Below are positions 63,388 through 64,000 of a stretch of DNA of 64,000 bases, in pieces. Both the position numbers and the translations under genes were made by a program. This DNA is from Candidatus Nitrosopumilus sediminis. GTDB lineage: Archaea > Thermoproteota > Nitrososphaeria > Nitrososphaerales > Nitrosopumilaceae. The DNA lies in NCBI RefSeq assembly GCF_000299395.1, contig NC_018656.1, positions 1 to 64,000 on the forward strand. Reading direction: 5' to 3'. The notes under the pieces were generated by a model. It saw only the letters and a program-made list of their open reading frames with translations. It had not been told where the DNA came from and did not search any database. The number at the start of each line of letters is the position of its first letter. Position 1 is the stretch's first letter.

Positions 63388-64000
63388 ATGAGTACTGTTT
63401 CTGCACAGGCAATTGAGGATTCACTAAAACAATGCATGGATCCTGAAGTTCCACTAAATATTGTAGAAATGGGATTGATCTATGGAATTGATGTTACTGA
63501 AAACAATGATGTTAATATCAAAATGACAATGACCACACAAGGATGTCCTTTACATGAGACTTTAATTCAAGATGCAACAAGATACGCAAAAAAAGTTCCA
63601 GGAGTAAATAATGTGAAAATAGACATTGTATGGGAGCCTGCATGGTCAATGGATAAAATGACTGAAGAGGGAAAATTAAAAATCAAAAACATGGGTGCTG
63701 CAATGAATACTCCTGCTCCAATTAATTATGAAACTGCATTACCTCAAGGAGTTGGAAAACTAGTACAACAAGAAGACGGCTCTATGGTTTTGGCAAATGA
63801 GCATGAACAAGGATTTATGGTTAATCAAGCAATTGTTGACTTTTGGAAGTCTTGTAATGGACAACGTAAAGTCACCGAACTGGTTGAAGTGTTTGCTCAA
63901 CAGACAGGACTACAAAGAAAGCAAGTTGAAAAAGAAGTCATGCAGTTATTACAACAACTACGTGAGGGTGGATTGATTGCAATTGCAGGTCAGCCAGACT
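63388..64000 (+). CDS. MIP18/SufT-like domain fused to a PqqD-like domain (cut by right window edge)
   Basis: Residues 1-105 match the MIP18 (DUF59) family that helps load Fe-S clusters: ALKQCMDPEVP-type LKQCMDPEVPLNIVEMGLIYG and MTMTTQGCPLHETLI with the conserved Cys. Residues about 135-204 match a PqqD-like peptide-chaperone domain: MVLANEHEQGFMVNQAIVDFW, then KVTELVEVFAQQTGLQRKQVE. The frame remains open at base 64000, so more sequence follows. PqqD domains usually present peptides to radical SAM enzymes. The start is ATG at 63388, 36 bp after mtnA. Confidence 0.8.
   Translation, partial: MSTVSAQAIEDSLKQCMDPEVPLNIVEMGLIYGIDVTENNDVNIKMTMTTQGCPLHETLIQDATRYAKKVPGVNNVKIDIVWEPAWSMDKMTEEGKLKIKNMGAAMNTPAPINYETALPQGVGKLVQQEDGSMVLANEHEQGFMVNQAIVDFWKSCNGQRKVTELVEVFAQQTGLQRKQVEKEVMQLLQQLREGGLIAIAGQPD

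Overview
The window looks like chromosomal DNA of an ammonia-oxidising-type archaeon of the Nitrososphaerota (Thaumarchaeota), closest in style to Nitrosopumilus. This is inferred from gene content; no amo or rRNA gene is present. The DNA is strongly A+T rich. It carries archaeal information-processing genes (PriS/PriL, RPA, a RadB-like ATPase, Lsm, aIF2 alpha and gamma, S6e, L2, Nop10, GatD/GatE, Cdc48, an archaeal SRP RNA, AglB). Mixed in are genes of bacterial type (GrpE-DnaK-DnaJ, MetK) and a cobalamin block. Genes are packed tightly: many start on TTG or GTG, and five tail-to-tail pairs overlap by exactly 4 bp.

Layout. 1-3 kb: 3' part of a very large repetitive surface protein, cut by the window edge. 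3-10.5 kb: glyS, endonuclease IV, the two primase subunits, a UPF0182 membrane protein. 10.5-12.4 kb: a class I glutamine amidotransferase, a C39-like/TPR protein, tRNA-Gly(CCC), two tiny zinc-ribbon genes. 12.5-18.2 kb: translation and ribosome genes (S6e, aIF2 gamma, a PIN nuclease, Nop10, aIF2 alpha) with a PEBP protein and the oligosaccharyltransferase AglB. 18.2-23.8 kb: cobalamin genes cobA/cobO, cbiA, cbiC, cbiX, cbiG, cbiD. 23.8-31.1 kb: SDR epimerase, metK, lsm, RadB-like gene, a frameshifted lhr helicase, RPA. 31.3-36.2 kb: an ABC-2 exporter, a shortened UDP-sugar-dehydrogenase-like gene, tRNA-Gln(TTG), DUF354, a Rossmann protein. 36.2-40.7 kb: grpE-dnaK-dnaJ, a HAD phosphatase, tRNA-Leu(CAG). 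40.7-46.2 kb: gatE (frameshifted), gatD, cdc48. 46.2-51.7 kb: L2, acylphosphatase, SRP RNA, a tRNA thiolase, a site-2 protease, a lone Pelota N-terminal domain, a candidate C/D-box sRNA, YjbQ. 51.7-54.9 kb: DtxR and TrmB regulators divergent from a Tes-like radical SAM gene. 54.9-62.2 kb: a glycan island bounded by two inverted GT4 paralogues. 62.3-64 kb: mtnA and the start of a MIP18-PqqD fusion gene.

How the parts relate. GatD/GatE amidate Glu-tRNA(Gln), and the matching tRNA-Gln is nearby. Within the glycan island, a 4,6-dehydratase, an RmlD-like reductase and a WecB-like 2-epimerase form a plausible three-step route to an N-acetylated 6-deoxy-L-hexosamine, alongside GT2 and GT4 transferases; AglB could transfer finished glycans to surface proteins such as the one at the left edge. 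MetK makes the SAM used by cobalamin synthesis, the radical SAM enzyme and the methyltransferase.

The most unusual observations are three genes broken by small insertions or deletions. lhr is split by a 7-bp tandem duplication, gatE by one extra G in a G tract, and a GT4 gene by one missing A. Other points of interest are an exact 60-bp tandem duplication in the surface protein, a 51-bp identical segment shared by the inverted GT4 genes, the solitary Pelota domain, the MIP18-PqqD fusion, and a dyad upstream of the radical SAM gene. I found no CRISPR array, insertion sequence or integrase.
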